The position numbers and the translations under genes are program-made. This document shows positions 1-12,836 of a stretch of DNA of 64,000 nt, piece after piece. Position 1 is the stretch's first letter. Each line of letters starts with the position of its first letter. Under the pieces are notes generated by a model. That model did not search any database. It was not told where the DNA came from and saw only the letters and a program-made list of their open reading frames with translations. Source of the stretch: Gremmenia infestans (taxonomy: Eukaryota > Ascomycota > Leotiomycetes > Helotiales > Hamatocanthoscyphaceae). Location: NCBI GenBank assembly GCA_032629725.1, contig JAFEVB010000002.1, forward strand, positions 3,534,001-3,598,000, given 5' to 3'.

Positions 1-56
1 CTCCTCCGCGGAAGGTAGGCTGTCTCCTCCATTTTATGTGTCTGTCTCCTGCACGA

Positions 57-3000
57 TCATCTTGCAACCATTGCGTTTCTATAATATTCCAAGCTCAGAC
101 TAACGGTGTGTTTCAGGTAGTTGTCCTCTGTGAGTGGTAGTTGCAAGATCTTGGACAGATCGATGTGAGATTTCTGTTCCGTTTGTTAGTAAATGAGAGT
201 TTTGCAGCCACCAAGCTAAACTCAAGCTAAACTCACCTCCTTCTCCTTGCTCCTAGCCACGACAACCTGGGCAACAGTAGCGCTGATTGTCTCCACCGCA
301 ACTCGTTCCATAAAAGCAGGACGCCGCGATTCTTCGACCACAGCAGGAAGGCCAGCCAATAGTCTTTCAAGGACCTGGCCATCAACCTTCCTAGACTTCT
401 TTTCACAGTCCGCCAGTTCGAGGAAGTCAAGGTAAATCTGTCCACCGAGATGCCACTCGGATATCATGTTCTCCTTGCCCTTGAAACCTTGAAGAAGTTC
501 TCTGAGTGTGTCATGATCGAGCTCAATGACCGCCTTAGGTGCAACGTTCTTGGTGAAGGTACGATGAGCTTCATTGAAGGACTCAGCTTGGACCAGACAC
601 TCGACTTCTGCTCTCGGATTCTTCTCGACACTCCGCATGTACAGGGCCTTTGCTTCCCAGACCCACTCGGGTTGAATTTTGTAAATTTGTGTCAAAGTCA
701 CGAAGCTTTGGCTGTCTTCCGAGCCAACGAATCCCGCATATCGACCGAGCTGGTCCTTGATTGCTTTTTCTTTGGATTCGATATCAAGGAGGTGCAACAG
801 TACGAAGATTGCATCAAGCCAACTCCCTTCATTTGTAAGTTGGGCTGCAAATGACAGTGTGATCTCGTCAGCCTTGGATTCGTCCTGGAAACTGACAGCG
901 CCCATTGAGCTGAGTGCCTGGCTAAGTTGCCACATCAGACGGAAATCGAGTGGAGATAGCTGGGAGTTTTCGGGACAGAGAGCTTCTTCAAGGGGTACAT
1001 CGTTGAAGGTATGGAGCTTGAGAAGGCCCCAGAGCAGATCTTCGCGACCATTGCGATTCTTGTCTTCCCACATCGCAGGAATTTTCTCCTCAACATACCA
1101 CGCAAGTGGCCGAGCAGTCTCTTTATCCTGGGCAAGCTCTCCGGCGAAGGTTTCGATGGCGATCGAGAAGTCATCATCAACTGATATGCCGTACCAAAGT
1201 CGGAGCCCAAAGGCCTGTCGCCAATCGAGGCCAAAGCGCTTTGAGATTACGAATGACTCGATGCGGTCTTCGGCTGCCAAACCTTTCGTTCCATCGCAGA
1301 TGCAGACATTGCCAGCGAGGAGTTCATAGAGGGCTCTAATTGGCTCACTGATCTCTGACAAGATTCGAGATTTTTGCCACTCACTAAGCTGCTCCCGAAT
1401 ATCTTTTCTCAAGCTATCCTGGCCGCCAATAAGGGCAACCAGAGTTGCAAGGTGGAAGTTTTTGCCGTTGGTGAGGTGTCCGCACGCATCTGCGACTTTA
1501 TGACCGGACAAGCATGCAATAGCTTTCTCTTCGTTTGATTTAGCAAGTGCGACATGTTGAGCAGAAGCATTATCGACGAGTTTGTGCCAGAAATCTGACA
1601 AGTTGTCTTTACGAAGCCGCTGCTCAACATTTTCGACTCCTGGAAAATTTCTAGGATCGGCATCAAGTGGATCCCATAGAACGCTGGCAAGCATCCAGAC
1701 AAGTTTCTCATGCTTGCTAGCTGGATCTCGCACTTCCCGATCGTCGTAGAAACTGGCAAGTGTGAAGTCCTCAGAGAGTCTGGCATATGGCAAGCCTTCC
1801 TCATCAGGCTCGATGATTGTGATAGCCTTTTGCTTCTTGAGAAAGTCTGCAGACGCCTGTACCTAAATCAGTATTCACGAATACCTCCAACTTTGCTGGA
1901 ACGTACCTCATTAGAGAACTTGGCAAATCGAATATCCCTATTCTCAGAAACGATGGCACCTTTCTGAACAGCAAGAATACCATTCCTCTCACGAGCCCGG
2001 CGAGAGGAGCGGCCAAATGGTTTAGTACTTGGTGGAGCTGCGTATACTAGAGTGCCATCAGGGCCCCAACCCGGTCTCATAGAATCATGGAAGGATAAGT
2101 CTGCATCGCTCATGTCGGACATGTTGGTATCGGCCGTTTTCGGTCTTTTCGCATACGGCCACTGTAAAATAAGATGCTTAGTAAAAATGTTTTATTAATT
2201 ACTACAGACGTACATGTCCGGGCTCAACAAACGGCCTCGATCTTGCCAATATTGTCAAATCAAACGCGGGAAGGAACACCAACCTCAAAACCCTTTCCCT
2301 TCGCTGGAATCTTTGCAATCTTAGCTGGACTCTTGGTCTGACCAAATAATGAGTTCATCAAATCAATGCTAGTTGCGAACCCACGTCCATCCGAAAGAAC
2401 CCTCTTTGCTACTGGTGTAGGTTGCGAGTCGCCCTGAGGATCGGCGTCACGAATGTTAATTAGACTCTTGAGAAGCGCACGATCTTGCTTTTGTGGGCTG
2501 ATCGTAGTCCTTAGAGCAGCTGTCCAGTCGTTGCCAGCTGCAAATGTTCCTTTTGACGGCGTTTCTGATTTCTGCACAGCTCTCACTCTTGCTCTTGCGA
2601 GTGCACCCGGTGTTTCTGCCTCCATCCCCATGTCATCATCATCATCACCCTGCGAGTCTTCAACGAGCTCCGCGGTATTGCCAAGTTGAGGATAAGAGCC
2701 CGCCATGTCTTGATCCACAATGTTGACAGATTCGCCATCCTGAAAGACGTCGTCTTGGTCCATAGGCTCCTCGACGCCATCTTCAGACTGCGAACCCACG
2801 GAGCGTTCACCTAAAAAAGACTCCTGGTACTGATCGCCGTTTTCATCTTCCATCTCATCATCCATGAAAGCTTCCTGCTCATCAAATGCACCAGGTAAGA
2901 TCTTCTTTCTCCTAAACTCAAAGGTATCCTCCGGATCAGACTCGGTATGGGAGAGTTGTGAAGCTGATGCAAATGATTGGTCTGCCTGAATGGACATGGG

Positions 3001-6000
3001 TGTTGGGGTGTCTGGTGGTGCACTGAGGGTGCTTTGTCCAAATTCGCTCATTGCATCGCCATCGGTTTCATCGTCGCCATCTTCGGGAAAGCCGTAGGTT
3101 GTGAAATGTGGAACCTTAAATGTCCAGATGCCTTTATGGCCGTCGTATGAGATGAATGTGGTATCGGGCACCCGTTTCAGACGGTCAGTGTGCTTCCTGA
3201 TTTTAGTACTAGTCTTCTCGAGGGCCCCATTCTTCTCCTTTTTGCGAGGCCAAGAATTTTCCAATGATATCGTGGAGGGAACATTGAGGCCCTTTCCCAT
3301 TGGTGGCTTCTTGCTCGAAATGGGATAGACAGTAGCAGCCCGGGTTTCTAGTATCACAATTTTGCCAAATAGCGAATCTAAATCAATCGTGTTCAGATCG
3401 ACAGGATCATTGAACTCAACGACACCAACGCCGCCTCGCCCGACCTTGAAATTGGTAAAGCTTTGACGCTGTGCACGACTCATGCTCTCAATCTCAGCCT
3501 TCGAAGGTTCCATCCAATAAGCTCCGAGTTTTTGATCCTCATGGCTGACTGGGTCGGTGGCAGGTTTTGATGGTGCCGAAACCGAGGCTTCTTCCTCGTG
3601 GACTATAGCAAGTTCATTGCCCCGAACCTGTTCCATCTCTGGGACCGATGTAGCAGTAGGAGTTTTTACACCATTGGAATTGGAAGGTGGTCGAATGAGA
3701 CCCAAATCTTCAGAACTTGGACTTGCTCCATTGACGATATCTTTGAGAGGGCTCGAGCCACCACTGCCGTTGGTAGGAGCGTCGAAGGATACCCTCTTCT
3801 TAAGAATACTAGGTGTTGCCGGCTGCTGTGGGTTTGGTGGTGAGAAGAGATCATTACGAAGGTTTCTGTTGATGTTCAACTTTTTGATACTACCAGTGCT
3901 GCCGAACTGTCGGTAACTGGGGCTGGCCGAGAAGGCACCCGGAGCAAGAATGCTATCTTCAGGTCCAAAGGTGCGACGAAGACTGCTGGTCGAAAGGCTC
4001 GTCTTGAGAGATCGGCCACCAAGCATGCTTCCACTGAAGGCGCCTGGAGTGCTTGAGGTGCTCGATGCGCTTGAAGGTGTGTTGTAGTTACTGTAAGAAA
4101 AGCCGTAGCCACGCTTCTGAGGGGTAGTGAACCGCGAGGTAGAAGCCGAGTTCAATTTGTACAATGGCAAAGCAGCAGTCTTCTTCTGTCTAACACTGCT
4201 AGAAAGAGGAGTTGCAATGGGGCCTGGATTGTTAACTTGAGTCGATGCCAAGCCGGAGAATAAAGAGGCTCCTCCGTATGCTGCATTATCACTGATGCTC
4301 GCAGTGAGAGATTGCGGAGTCTGCTGTCCCTGTTGTGGGGTATTGAACAGCGAGCTGGAGCCGAAGAGTGAGTTTTGCGGTGCTGGCTGCTGCTGTTGAC
4401 TGTTGTTGCCTCCAAAAAGCGAGTTTCCTTGCTGTTGGGTACCACTTCCACCGAAAAGGCTGCTTCCGCCTTGCTGTTGTGGTTGGGAGAACAGACCACC
4501 AGGCTTTTGTTGATTGTTGTTGTTAAGTCCCCCGAAAAGGCTAGTGCTTTGCTGCTGCTGGTTCTGATTTTGGTTCTGGCTACCAAATGACCCACCAAAG
4601 AGTCCTCCACCGCCAGTATTTGTCTGGGTGTTGTTAGCTGCACCAAACAAGCCCGTGCTTGGTGCATTAGGCTTCGCGCCGCCGAAGAGGCTACTGCTAT
4701 TTTGGGTGTTGGTAGATCCTCCAAATGGATTGGTGTTTGGTGTCGACTGTGCACCACCAAACAACCCACCACCTGTAGATGCAGCTGGAGTGCCAAAAAG
4801 TCCACCAGCAGGTTTTGGTTGATTACTAGCGCCACCGAAAAGTGATGTACCTCCAGTCTGTTGCTGAGGAGTTGATCCAAAGCCACCGCCAAATGAAGTA
4901 GACGCAGCTGGTTGCTGCTGAGCGCCACCAAATGGACTGGCAGTATTTTGCTGCTGCGCTGTGTTTCCAAAAAGACCCCCTCCACCACTGCCGAATGCTC
5001 CCCCAGCAGGAGTCGCACCGAAGCCAGTACTTGAAGCCGGTTGCGATGCTCCAAAGCTGAAGGTAGATTTGTTTGCAGTGTTATTATTGGCGCCAAAGAG
5101 GTTTGAGCCGGCATTATTATTAGTCGCCCCAAATCCTCCAGTGCTCGGTTGTGGAGCGCCGAATCCACCAGTTGCTCCGGTTGATCCAAACATTCCTCCC
5201 GTCTGTGCTGGCTGGGAAGCCCCAAAGAGACCAGCAGCGGGTTTATTGGCGCCGAACAGACCACCTCCAGCTGTTGCAGTGTTGGCTCCAAACCCAGTCG
5301 AAGGCTGGCTAGTGCCACCGCCGAACGGAGAGCTTGTTGCAGCTTGGCCAAACAAACCTCCGCCTGTGTTCGTGCTGGGAGTACTGCCAAAGCCTCCCGT
5401 GGTATTGCCTCCAAATGATCCACCGAAGCCAGTGCTGGCACCGAAAGCTCCAGCTTGGCCACTGGCATTGCCGTTCTTTCGGCCCTGGGCATAATCCGCT
5501 AATCTCAACTCCTCAGGTGAAAATTTCTGGTAAGGTTGTTGAAAACTGATGCTCTGGAAGGAGTTTTGCTGGTTCGTAGTACTGTTTGGCTCCTTCTCAA
5601 TGAATGGTTGAAAGGGAACGGCCCCAGTTCCTTGACATTCTCCAACAGGACCTCCCAAAGTTGTAGCTGCCGGCGATCCAAAGCCACCTGTGGTCGCACC
5701 ACCACCAAAAGTAGAGGTCGTGTTGCCGCCGCCACCAAATGGGCTGTTGTTGGTAGTAGCCGCACCGCCAAATGCTGGTTTATTAGCCCCAAACAGTCCA
5801 CCAGATGTACCACTGCCACCTCCGAATGGTGAAGATGTTGATGCATTATTAGCTGTTGAGCCGAATCCTCCAAAGGCAGAGGTAGTACCGGCTGTGGAAG
5901 TACCGCCTCCAAAGATACTACCACTGCTCGACGCTGGAGTTCCAAATCCACCTGGTTTTGCCCCAAAGCCACTGGATCCTGAGCCAAAAGCACCGCCTGT

Positions 6001-6584
6001 TTTCAAAGTTGTTAGTCGTTTTTCCCTTAGGTCGTTCTTGTTCGGTATAATGACACGATCACGTTCTGCTACGCAGACATTATCTAGCTCCATAGCTGCG
6101 AAATGGGAAGAGTCTCTAGGCAACACGATAGAGCAAGATGCCTGGAAGAGTTGAAAGAAATGGGGAGCGTAGACATAGGGATCTCGAGATCGGGGATTGC
6201 GAGGCGAGTCCAGAAGAAGATCCCAGCGCATCAAAGTCTTGTCGACGTACCTCCAGAGCTTCCGAATCCGCCAGTAGATCCTCCTCCGAAGATTCCACCG
6301 CCAGTATTATTGTTCGTACTTCCGAAACCACTAGTATTGCCTGTGGAACCAAAGCCTGTATCGCGAGAGTATTCGAGTAAGCGATGGGTTCGCGCTGATG
6401 TCCATACTCCCCAGTGCTTAAGATACGCCATCCGCCAAGTGGAATGTGGGTGAAGAAGAAAAGATCATGACCTACCACCTGTGTTTGTATTTGTGTTCGC
6501 CGCTCCAAATCCAAAGCCAGTCGAGGGTTGCTGCGTGTTGTTTTGGCCGAAGCCACCACCTCCAAATCCTCCTCCGAACGACAT
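57..6584 (-). CDS. NUP145: Nup145 (Nup98-Nup96 type) autoproteolytic nucleoporin precursor
   Basis: Six exons inferred: 6584-6476, 6355-6251, 5996-2284, 2161-1907, 1856-237 and 173-57; all junction phases agree, giving about 1972 aa. The N-terminal half (to about residue 890) is dense in FG/GLFG repeats, which form the permeability barrier of the nuclear pore. A GLEBS-like Gle2/Rae1-binding segment lies near residues 205-245 (motif PEELRLADY). The autoproteolytic domain spans about 890-1036 and ends in His1035-Phe1036-Thr1037 (HFTTYGF), the expected self-cleavage site. Cleavage would release a Nup98-like part and a Nup96/Nup145C-like scaffold of the Y-complex, recognised from the conserved RPGWGPDGTLVY motif. 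The start MSFGGGFGGGGFG is the first ATG and opens straight into FG repeats. The last exon, found by eye, ends LPLTEDNYLKHTV...; it is only 117 nt. The exon 3 donor (GTTGGT) is weak, so that junction is least sure. Confidence 0.93.
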
Positions 6585-7596
6585 CGTATCTGTTCCCTCG
6601 GAAGAGGCGAGACTATGGTGATATCGCCGCGACGATGGAAAGCCGCGAAGAGTTGGGGTGCTTGTGGGAAAGAGATACCCAGAGAACGCGCTTAAGAGGA
6701 GGTTGGGGTGCGCTCAATGACGGCGAGTGGGCGCAAACATTCAAAAGATTATTAAAGTTAAGGAGTGAAAGAATTCATCAGCATCAATGTGCGATGAGGA
6801 AGTTGGTTGAAGAAGAGGGAAGGTCGCTGTCAACGACACACGGAGGGGAGGGTTCTTAAGAAATTGTGCTGGAACGCGAAGTTTGGGGGAAAGATGGGAG
6901 CAGCCGCACGAAGAGCCAATCATCATTGAATTGGCGAGTGGGTCGTGGTTGCCTTGCAAGATTCTGCCGGCCTCAGGTGAATATGACTCGGGCTTGGGGT
7001 CGGGTCCTGGCCTTCTGTTTGCCATGCATCAAGAACATGCTATTTGCAGCTTCTTTTATGACTTTGATTTAAAATCCATTGTTGCCTGAGATAATCGATT
7101 GGCTACTGGGAGTTTATTGCACGTATATTCAGGAGCTATCTGTATCAGATTGTGTTAGGCTCTCTGCTGTATGACTCTTGAACACGCAGAGCAGATACAG
7201 CGTTTACTACTGCTGCTTTTCTACTTGCTTTGCCTATGAAACGTCGATACTCGATACTGTAGAAGTCGAGAACGATAGGAAGCGAGATCGAATCCCACTT
7301 AACACATTAATTACTCACTCTATCTGGTTGATCTAGAGGTCCCAGCAAAGCAAAACCCGACAATCCCTCTTCCGACCAAATCAACACTCACCCACCCCTG
7401 AAAGTTCTGAAGCGGGAGGATTGTCAAACTCGCGACGGGTTCGCGCTTCAGCGCGTCCCACTTCAAAGCCTTGCTCCCTTGTTCACTACGCTCCAAACCC
7501 AAAGGAGAACTTGGTAAACATCGCATACCGCACCCAAAACCCTCAATCCCTCCCCCTCTACAAAGAGAAGTCAGTCGCCAGCTGCTATCCGTAACA
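6585..7596. promoter_or_regulatory. Divergent promoter region between NUP145 and centrin
   Basis: This 1-kb intergenic stretch separates two divergently transcribed genes. It presumably holds both promoters. No recognisable gene lies in it; open frames here are short and unlike known proteins. A C/T-rich stretch precedes the centrin start (about 7480-7590), as often seen upstream of fungal start codons. Confidence 0.5.
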
Positions 7597-8342
7597 ATGG
7601 CCTCCACAACCCAACAATCCCACCCCTCCTTCCCCTCCCGCCCCTACTCCAACACCCTCCACGGCAAGCTCCCCGAACGCAATGCTCCAGCCTTCGGCGC
7701 ATCCGCACACCCCTCCACACGAGAAACAGCACGCATGGAGCGCGAAAGACAGGAGAGAGAGCGTGCGCAAGGAGGAGGGTCGTCGAACCCGAACCCGAAT
7801 CCTCTAAGCACCATCACAGACGAGCAGCGCGATGAAGTCAATGAAGCTGTACGTCCTTTTGCCTTTTCCCAATTGTCCAGAATTCATTATGGGATATGGC
7901 TAACGATATACAGTTTACGTTGTTTGATGTAAACCAAGACGGGCGCATCGATTACCACGAATTCAAAGTAGCCCTCAAAGCCCTAGGCTTCGACCTGCCG
8001 AAATCCGAGATCCTGTCCCTTCTCACCACCCACGGCACGCCTTCCTCCTCCGCAAAAACATCTCCCACTCCCGGCAAACTTCAGATAACGCTCCAAGCAT
8101 TCCAAAACATCGCCGCGGGCTTGATAGCCGCTAGAGATCCCAGAGATGAGATATTGAGGGCGTTTGCGCTGTTTGATGTTGATGACAAGGGCACGATTAG
8201 TATTGATGATTTGAGGAGGGTATCTAGGGAACTTGGGGAAGGATTGGAAGAAGATGAGTTGCAGGCAATGATTGAGGAATTTGACTTGGAGGGAAAGGGT
8301 GGAGTAAGTAGGGAGGAGTTTGTGAATATTTGTATGGGGTGA
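7597..8342 (+). CDS. CDC31: Centrin (Cdc31-type EF-hand protein)
   Basis: Two exons, 7597-7848 and 7914-8342, joined in phase 0 (donor GTACGT, branch CTAAC, acceptor CAG), give 226 aa. The start MASTTQQ is the likely ATG just after a C-rich leader. The first 80 residues are a low-complexity Ser/Pro/Arg tail. Four EF-hands follow: EF1 is canonical (DVNQDGRIDYHEF), EF2 is degenerate and carries a Ser/Thr-rich insertion (THGTPSSSAKTSPTP), EF3 is DVDDKGTISIDDL and EF4 DLEGKGGVSREEF. Centrins act in spindle pole body duplication and also in the TREX-2 mRNA export complex and nucleotide excision repair. The call rests on EF-hand spacing and the ITLQAFQNIAA linker; calmodulin is excluded by the tail and the degenerate EF2. 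It is a head-to-head neighbour of NUP145, another nuclear-envelope gene, which may be coincidence. Confidence 0.9.
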
Positions 8343-8907
8343 TGAGTACGAAGGAGAGGGTTGGTTAACTATTTTGTTTGGGGATATGTATATGGATAGC
8401 GAAGGAGTTTGGTGGGCATGGGAATGGGAATCGGTTCTCTGTTTATCTAAGACGGGTAATTTGGGTTCATCGAGGAATATTGAATTCAAAACTTCCGGAT
8501 ATGAGAGGTGATGTCCAAACTCGCTGTTCGAGAAGAATTCAAAGTGAAAGCTTGGAATCACGGCATTGTTCTTTAGTTGCGCTAACAGCAAGTTCTCCTG
8601 GATGATCAAGGCGCAAATGGGCAAAATATACTAGCCATCAGTAGAGTGTTCTGTCAACATACCACATTTTCAATGAACAGAAATGTCTAGGTGTGTTATG
8701 CCATGCGATCGTGAATTGTTTCACCTCTTATTCTAACGCAATAATCATCTGAAATGAAGCTCCAACCCTAAACCCATGCATACAAAGCCCGTTTCCATCG
8801 AAAGGTAAATCTCGCACGCCTGCTTTTGAGAACAGACTGCATAACCCATGCCCCCAGTCAAATCACGAAGAATAAAGTTGCGTATGCCATGGTCATCTCA
8901 TGATCAT
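8343..8907. other. Convergent 3' region
   Basis: This gap lies between the ends of centrin (plus) and epsin (minus). It is probably the two 3' untranslated regions. I see no gene or repeat. Confidence 0.5.
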
Positions 8908-10766
8908 TTAGAATTGGATCAAATCGCCTTGTCCATTCTGCTGTCCTTGTGGTCTTGCGCCAAAAGGATTGCTCGACTGCTGAGCGCCAAATCCACCACC
9001 ACCAAAACCATTCGACATGCCGGCTGGTCCTGTTGCCGCAGGCACCTGATGACCTACACCAAAGGAGTTGGTGTTGTTGGCTCCATAAGAAGTTTGAGGC
9101 ATCCCAGTATATTGGCTTTGTAGGAATGGGTTGTTTGCGGTCTGCTGCTCCGTCAATCTAGCAGCTCCAGCTCCTGCACTATTGACAAAGGTTCCAGGTG
9201 CGGTATGCTGGGATGGAATACGGAGATCTCCAGTATTACCAAATGTATCCATTCCTTCGCCACTTGCAAGTAAAGCGTTGAGCCTGGCTTGGTGAGGATC
9301 CATCTCCTTTGGTGGGGGCTTGGTGTTCTGATAAGATGCGATTGGGTTGAATGTTGAAGTCTTTTGCTCCTGGAGAGTCGATAGTGTAGGTTTGGTAGGA
9401 GTGTGACTTGTCTGAGGGTGGCCGAAAGATGACGCAAATGGGTTGTTCGACCCTGTTGGTGTTGGCGCAATGGATTGAGCCATTGGTTGGCTGTTGGTAG
9501 CCCAAGGATTGTTGGTATTAGCTGGAATCAATGGTTCAGGGGCTGGCTGTGGTTGTGCTTGGAGAAGACTGGAATTTTGCTGCTGCTGCTGCTGATATGG
9601 GTTAAAGCTCGTTTGCTGAGACTGAAACTGTTGTTGCTGTTGTATTTGTTGCTGCTGCTGAGCTCCATAAGGATCAAAGGCGCCTGTGGGTTGAGCCCCA
9701 AATTGACCATTCTGATATCCATTTGGGAATCCTGTCTGCTGGTTCGGCATTCCTGTATACATGTTCCCCATAAAGCCGGTTGTCTGCTGTTGCATGTTCG
9801 GGTCAATAGGATTGCCTGACCAATCCACCTGCCCTTGTTGTTGGTAACCTTGATTGCCAGTGGGTTGAGCTACTTGAATGGGGTCGTCATCGAAAAGAGA
9901 GTGGGCATTCTGGTCTTCTAATTCTCTCCTCCGCAACTCTTCCTCTTCCTTGCTCAACTTGATAGCCTTGGCGAGATCATCATCATCCGGTTCGCCATTT
10001 CGACTCTGCCGCCTCTTTCGGTCTTCCTCCTCCTGGAATTTACTCGCTTCAATAGCCAGCTTGTATTCAGCATCCTCTTCATCGGCGCGCTGCGCACGGT
10101 GTGGACGACCCCGGCGTTGAGGCTGATCATGGGGTTGAGCAAATTCTTCGATACCACTAACTCTCGACTTCCAGGTTTTACGGTCACTTCGCTCACTTCG
10201 TAGTCGTTCCTCATCCAATATCAACGACGTCAGCTCCTTGGCAGAAACTCGGACTGCGATTTGTTAGTCACTGTCAACACAATCAACCTGGCAATGAGCG
10301 TACCATTCTGTCCAACATCTCGTCCATCTTCATCTATGTACTGGAATTCCCTCAGAGTCTTAATTATGTAGATGTTCTTGTGGGCCCAAGTGACAACTAA
10401 TTCCGAACCTTCGTGAAGGGCGTAGTCTAACACCTTCAGCGCCTTCAACACGTGTCGCCAGTTCTTCCCTTTATCGTTCAGGCGCTTATCCAGCATATCC
10501 ATAATCTCGTAGAACTCGTTCGACCTATATTTGGTTCGTCAAACCGGGTTGTTTAAGATAGGACAGTGTGCATACGAATTGAAGGTCATCTGAGCTATTT
10601 CGCCCATCTCGGTCCCGGTTGGACCCCATGGATCGTTGCTGGTTGCTTGCGAGGGTCAGTAAGAGTTCCTATTAGATAGAAGCAAAAGCCTACCATTGCG
10701 AACCTTGACCTGGACGGCCGAGTACCCTTTCGTGACGTTCTTCACGCTTCTGATGACCTTTGACAT
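8908..10766 (-). CDS. ENT1: Epsin (ENTH-domain clathrin adaptor)
   Basis: Four exons, 10766-10694, 10645-10576, 10524-10304 and 10253-8908, are phase-consistent and give 569 aa. The ENTH domain fills about residues 1-140 (MSKVIRSVKNV...; GEIAQMTFNS; KNWRHVLKALKVLDY; GQNVRVSAKEL) and binds PtdIns(4,5)P2. Two ubiquitin-interacting motifs follow (AEYKLAIEASKF and DDLAKAIKLSKEE). The rest is a disordered Gln/Asn-rich tail with NPF motifs (NNPFASS, NNPFLQS, SNPFGAR) for EH-domain partners, and the last residues DLIQF form a terminal clathrin box. The protein links ubiquitinated cargo, clathrin and membrane at endocytic sites. The domain order is the usual one for fungal Ent1/Ent2, so one-to-one naming against the two yeast paralogues is not possible. 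Introns 1-3 all fall inside the ENTH coding part. Confidence 0.93.
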
Positions 10767-11659
10767 GTTTGCGACAAGGCTAATCCAAGGGTGATATTAA
10801 GATATGGAGAAAAGGAGGCTGATCAAAAATACCAGTAGATGGCAAGCCTTCGTGCGACGGTTAGTTTCTCCTACAGTAACTTGGCAACAAAGAACCGTGA
10901 ATGCTATCGCGACGGAGCGGGCGGATGGCGAGATTGGTGGCAGGCGGGAACGTGTTGTTGTCCGTCAGATTGCGCTGAGACGATCGCTGTCCCCGCAGCT
11001 GGTGGGTTTGAGAATAGGTGAGTTCAAGGTCAACTTCGTGTGCGTGAATGGGTTTTGTACGTTTCAATCGTTGTCAGGTTAGGCATAATATCTCGATTAT
11101 GCGACTCGTGGCTGAGGCTTGTGAGATGGCAAAGGGAAGCGTCATCGCCCGATATGAATTTTGACACTGATCACGTGATTCACCCCCGCTTATTGGGATC
11201 ATTAAATCATAAACTTTTATACTGAAACCTCCGGAGATAGAGAAGGCAACTCACTGCATCTTCTGCTGGACTTCATTAACTTCTTGCGTGGTGGTTGCAG
11301 GGACTTCTCGTATGTAACGTCAATTAGCCTAGAACGACTTGCCTGACCCGAATTTGGTTTGGTTCCTTTCTAAAAGATTCACTGCCCATTTATTGGTATC
11401 TGTGACTGGCATTCATCAGCTACGGGGTATCATTTCATACTACTATGCTTTCTAAGCTTGATTCCACATCCTCCATTTTGCCCTTCATTGAGGCTGCTAA
11501 ACAAAACCTTATATCGCCATCTTTCGGAGGTGCTTCTGTAGAAGACCTCAATATTGGGCCGCAGGACTTGAGGGTTCATCCTGCTATCTGCCATGGCTCC
11601 ATATGACGATTTGACCTTTTGTTTTGGGTATGATGCAGAAACACCACAGCTATCTTGGC
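10767..11659. other. Intergenic region upstream of epsin
   Basis: This 0.9-kb gap contains the epsin promoter and the 3' region of the downstream minus-strand GTPase gene. No convincing coding sequence was found on either strand. Confidence 0.45.
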
Positions 11660-12634
11660 TTAACCAAAAATCTGGTCATGTGGTATGATCTCTACTGGCT
11701 TTGCTAAACGCGTTCTCTGTTGGAGCTCCAGCCCAGCAGCTTGTAGCATAGCAAATCTGACAGCATCAATACCCATTCTATGCCCTTCGATCCACTTCTC
11801 GGAGCTACATGCAATAGCCTCCCCAAATGCGTGTTCATCATCATTCTCTGGATCTGGTTGAACTGCATCCCTGACTTTTTCCATGGTCCTCCTTAACTCT
11901 GATATCCTGCTAGTCAAAGCATCAGGACCCGGGATTCTACTTCCGTGAAATAGCACTTTGTCCGCTTTTGATAAAACGATCTGATATGGTACTTCGTGCT
12001 CTTTGAACAGAGCGAGGATCTGTCGGTCGCTAACCTTGACCCCATGCTCAGCGTCGACGAGCAGGAATGCTCTTTTTAGCTGCCTCCTTTTTGACAGATA
12101 TTTGAGAATTTCTTTGCCCCATTCCGCTCTTCCGCCTTTGCCATATCCAGGCATATCCAACACTACTAATCGGTTCTTTCCGTCCTCTTCTGGGCCTCCA
12201 ACAGCAAAGGCGTTCATAAGCTTTGTCCGGCCCGGTTTTGAACTCGTATGTGCGATCTTCTTGCATAAGAGTGCGTTTAACAGAGAAGACTTTCCAACAT
12301 TAGACCGCCCAAGGAAACAGACTTCTGGGCTATCACCAAAGTCCATGGTTTTGAACTTTGGAGCAGACCAGAGGAAGGTCGGGGGCTGCATTTTGAAGAA
12401 TTTGGATGCATGACTGAGTTGAGTTGGCGTTGGAGGAGTTGTGTCCCAATGATATGACAATGATTCGGTAGGGAATTTGGGATAAGTTCGAGGTGAAGGC
12501 GTCGGCGAAGGTTGTCGATCAGGGGAACTGGGTATCGCGAGACATCTGTGTTGCTTCATCGAGATGCCAAATTTCGGAGATCGAATAGAAAGACATTGCC
12601 GGAGCTTGGTTGATGCTTGCATCGAGTTTAGCAT
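11660..12634 (-). CDS. EngB/YsxC-family GTPase, probably mitochondrial
   Basis: A single exon of 324 aa, starting at the first in-frame ATG (MLNSMQAST...). The first 40 residues are rich in Arg, Lys, Ser and Gln without acidic residues, as expected of a mitochondrial presequence. GTPase motifs are complete: G1 GRSNVGKS at about 109-116, G2 in SKPGRTK, G3 DMPGYG near 159 and G4 LSKADK near 218. The SNVGKSSLLNA plus PGRTK combination is typical of the TrmE-Era-EngA-EngB-Septin-like EngB group. Bacterial members assist large ribosomal subunit assembly, and the yeast relative Mrx8 is mitochondrial; by inference this protein acts in mitochondrial translation. It is divergently paired with FMC1, another mitochondrial gene, only about 200 bp away. 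Confidence 0.88.
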   Translation of the reverse strand: MLNSMQASTKLRQCLSIRSPKFGISMKQHRCLAIPSSPDRQPSPTPSPRTYPKFPTESLSYHWDTTPPTPTQLSHASKFFKMQPPTFLWSAPKFKTMDFGDSPEVCFLGRSNVGKSSLLNALLCKKIAHTSSKPGRTKLMNAFAVGGPEEDGKNRLVVLDMPGYGKGGRAEWGKEILKYLSKRRQLKRAFLLVDAEHGVKVSDRQILALFKEHEVPYQIVLSKADKVLFHGSRIPGPDALTSRISELRRTMEKVRDAVQPDPENDDEHAFGEAIACSSEKWIEGHRMGIDAVRFAMLQAAGLELQQRTRLAKPVEIIPHDQIFG

Positions 12635-12836
12635 GAATTCGTTGCAATCATAGAAGAGATGTCCTGATGTAGTGAAGGTTTTGCAGGAAACAAGACAAAG
12701 CTCGAGGAGACAAGGCTGAGTCGGAATTTTAAAATGCCGACATTTTGAAATCGCGCTTCCCAATTTCCTCAAGTGAAGTAATAAACATCAGCACCACTCC
12801 CATCTCAGTTCATCCAATATCTACGGCAATTATACA
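12635..12836. promoter_or_regulatory. Short bidirectional promoter, EngB-type GTPase and FMC1
   Basis: Only 202 bp separate the two divergent start codons, so the promoters must overlap. Both products are predicted mitochondrial, which suggests shared control; this is inferred from spacing only. Confidence 0.5.

Noticed and set aside
4152..6154. Long antisense and off-frame ORFs across the NUP145 FG-repeat region (for example 4152-5492 minus, 4961-5494 and 5690-6154 plus)
   Set aside because: They result from the repetitive GGN/TTY codon pattern of FG repeats, which avoids stops in other frames. Products are repetitive and unlike known proteins.
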